The notes below the pieces were generated by a model. It did no database searches. It had not been told where the DNA came from and was given only the letters and a program-made list of their open reading frames with translations. A DNA stretch of 6,159 bases, from assembly GCA_013696045.1 (NCBI GenBank), contig JACCZH010000296.1:1-6159 (forward strand). Direction: 5' to 3'. A program made the position numbers and the translations under genes. The stretch comes from Chloroflexia bacterium (GTDB taxonomy: Bacteria > Chloroflexota > Chloroflexia > Thermomicrobiales > CFX8). This document shows positions 6,118 to 6,159 of this stretch, piece by piece; the stretch's first letter is position 1, and every line of letters begins with the position of its first letter.

Positions 6118-6159
6118 CAGGACTCCCCAGTGAATGTCGTGAGCGCTTGAGCCTCTTTG
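6117..6159 (-). CDS. C-terminal end of the upstream gene, probably a siderophore-binding protein (partial)
   Basis: The minus strand from the right edge reads KEAQALTTFTGES and then TGA (6117-6119), whose A is the first base of the permease 1 ATG. Only 13 complete codons are visible, so the protein cannot be identified from sequence. Gene order in FecBCD-type operons, where the periplasmic or lipoprotein binding protein commonly precedes the permeases, makes a substrate-binding protein the best guess. The one-base overlap mirrors the permease 1/permease 2 junction and supports this reading frame. Confidence 0.4.
   Translation of the reverse strand, partial: KEAQALTTFTGES
6123..6128 (-). promoter_or_regulatory. 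Ribosome binding site of permease 1
   Basis: The minus strand reads GGGGAG, five bases before ATG 6117. It lies within the last codons of the upstream gene and supports 6117 as the original start of permease 1. Confidence 0.55.

Overview
The window looks like a bacterial chromosome segment of moderately high GC (roughly 55-60% by eye). It is gene-dense, with several start codons that touch the preceding stop codon. Tandem Uma2-family nucleases, a molybdenum hydroxylase and a FecCD-type importer would fit Chloroflexota or a similar environmental lineage. That placement is tentative, because nothing in the window is a lineage marker.

Layout, left to right. (1) Positions 1-450, minus strand: the first 150 codons of a xanthine dehydrogenase/aldehyde oxidase-type molybdopterin-binding large subunit, running off the left edge. 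(2) Positions 451-597: a divergent intergenic region with a nearly perfect 24-bp palindrome at 497-520 that looks like a regulator operator. (3) Positions 598-1777, plus strand: two tandem, colinear Uma2-family (DUF820) proteins of the PD-(D/E)XK nuclease fold, about 48% identical to each other. (4) Positions 1796-3157, minus strand: a beta-lactamase-fold serine hydrolase, convergent with the Uma2 pair. (5) Positions 3217-6159, minus strand: a ferric-siderophore-type ABC import operon. In transcription order it holds the last codons of an upstream gene (probably the substrate-binding protein), FecCD permease 1, FecCD permease 2 and the FecE/FhuC-type ATPase. The serine hydrolase follows 59 nt downstream and may be the last cistron.

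How the genes work together: the two permeases would form the membrane channel and the ATPase would drive import of an iron chelate captured by the binding protein encoded just past the right edge. Junctions TGATG (6115-6119) and TAGTG (5031-5035) suggest translational coupling.

The most striking anomaly is in permease 1. From its well-placed start at 6117 the reading frame meets an in-frame TAA (6037-6039) and then a one-base frameshift at about 5909-5911, although the protein sequence on both sides of each lesion is convincing FecCD. The gene is either a recent pseudogene or carries sequence errors, and the window alone cannot decide. The other points of interest are the palindromic operator, the possibly leaderless Uma2 promoter, and the hydrolase attached to the iron-uptake operon. 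I found no CRISPR array, RNA gene, insertion sequence or convincing terminator.
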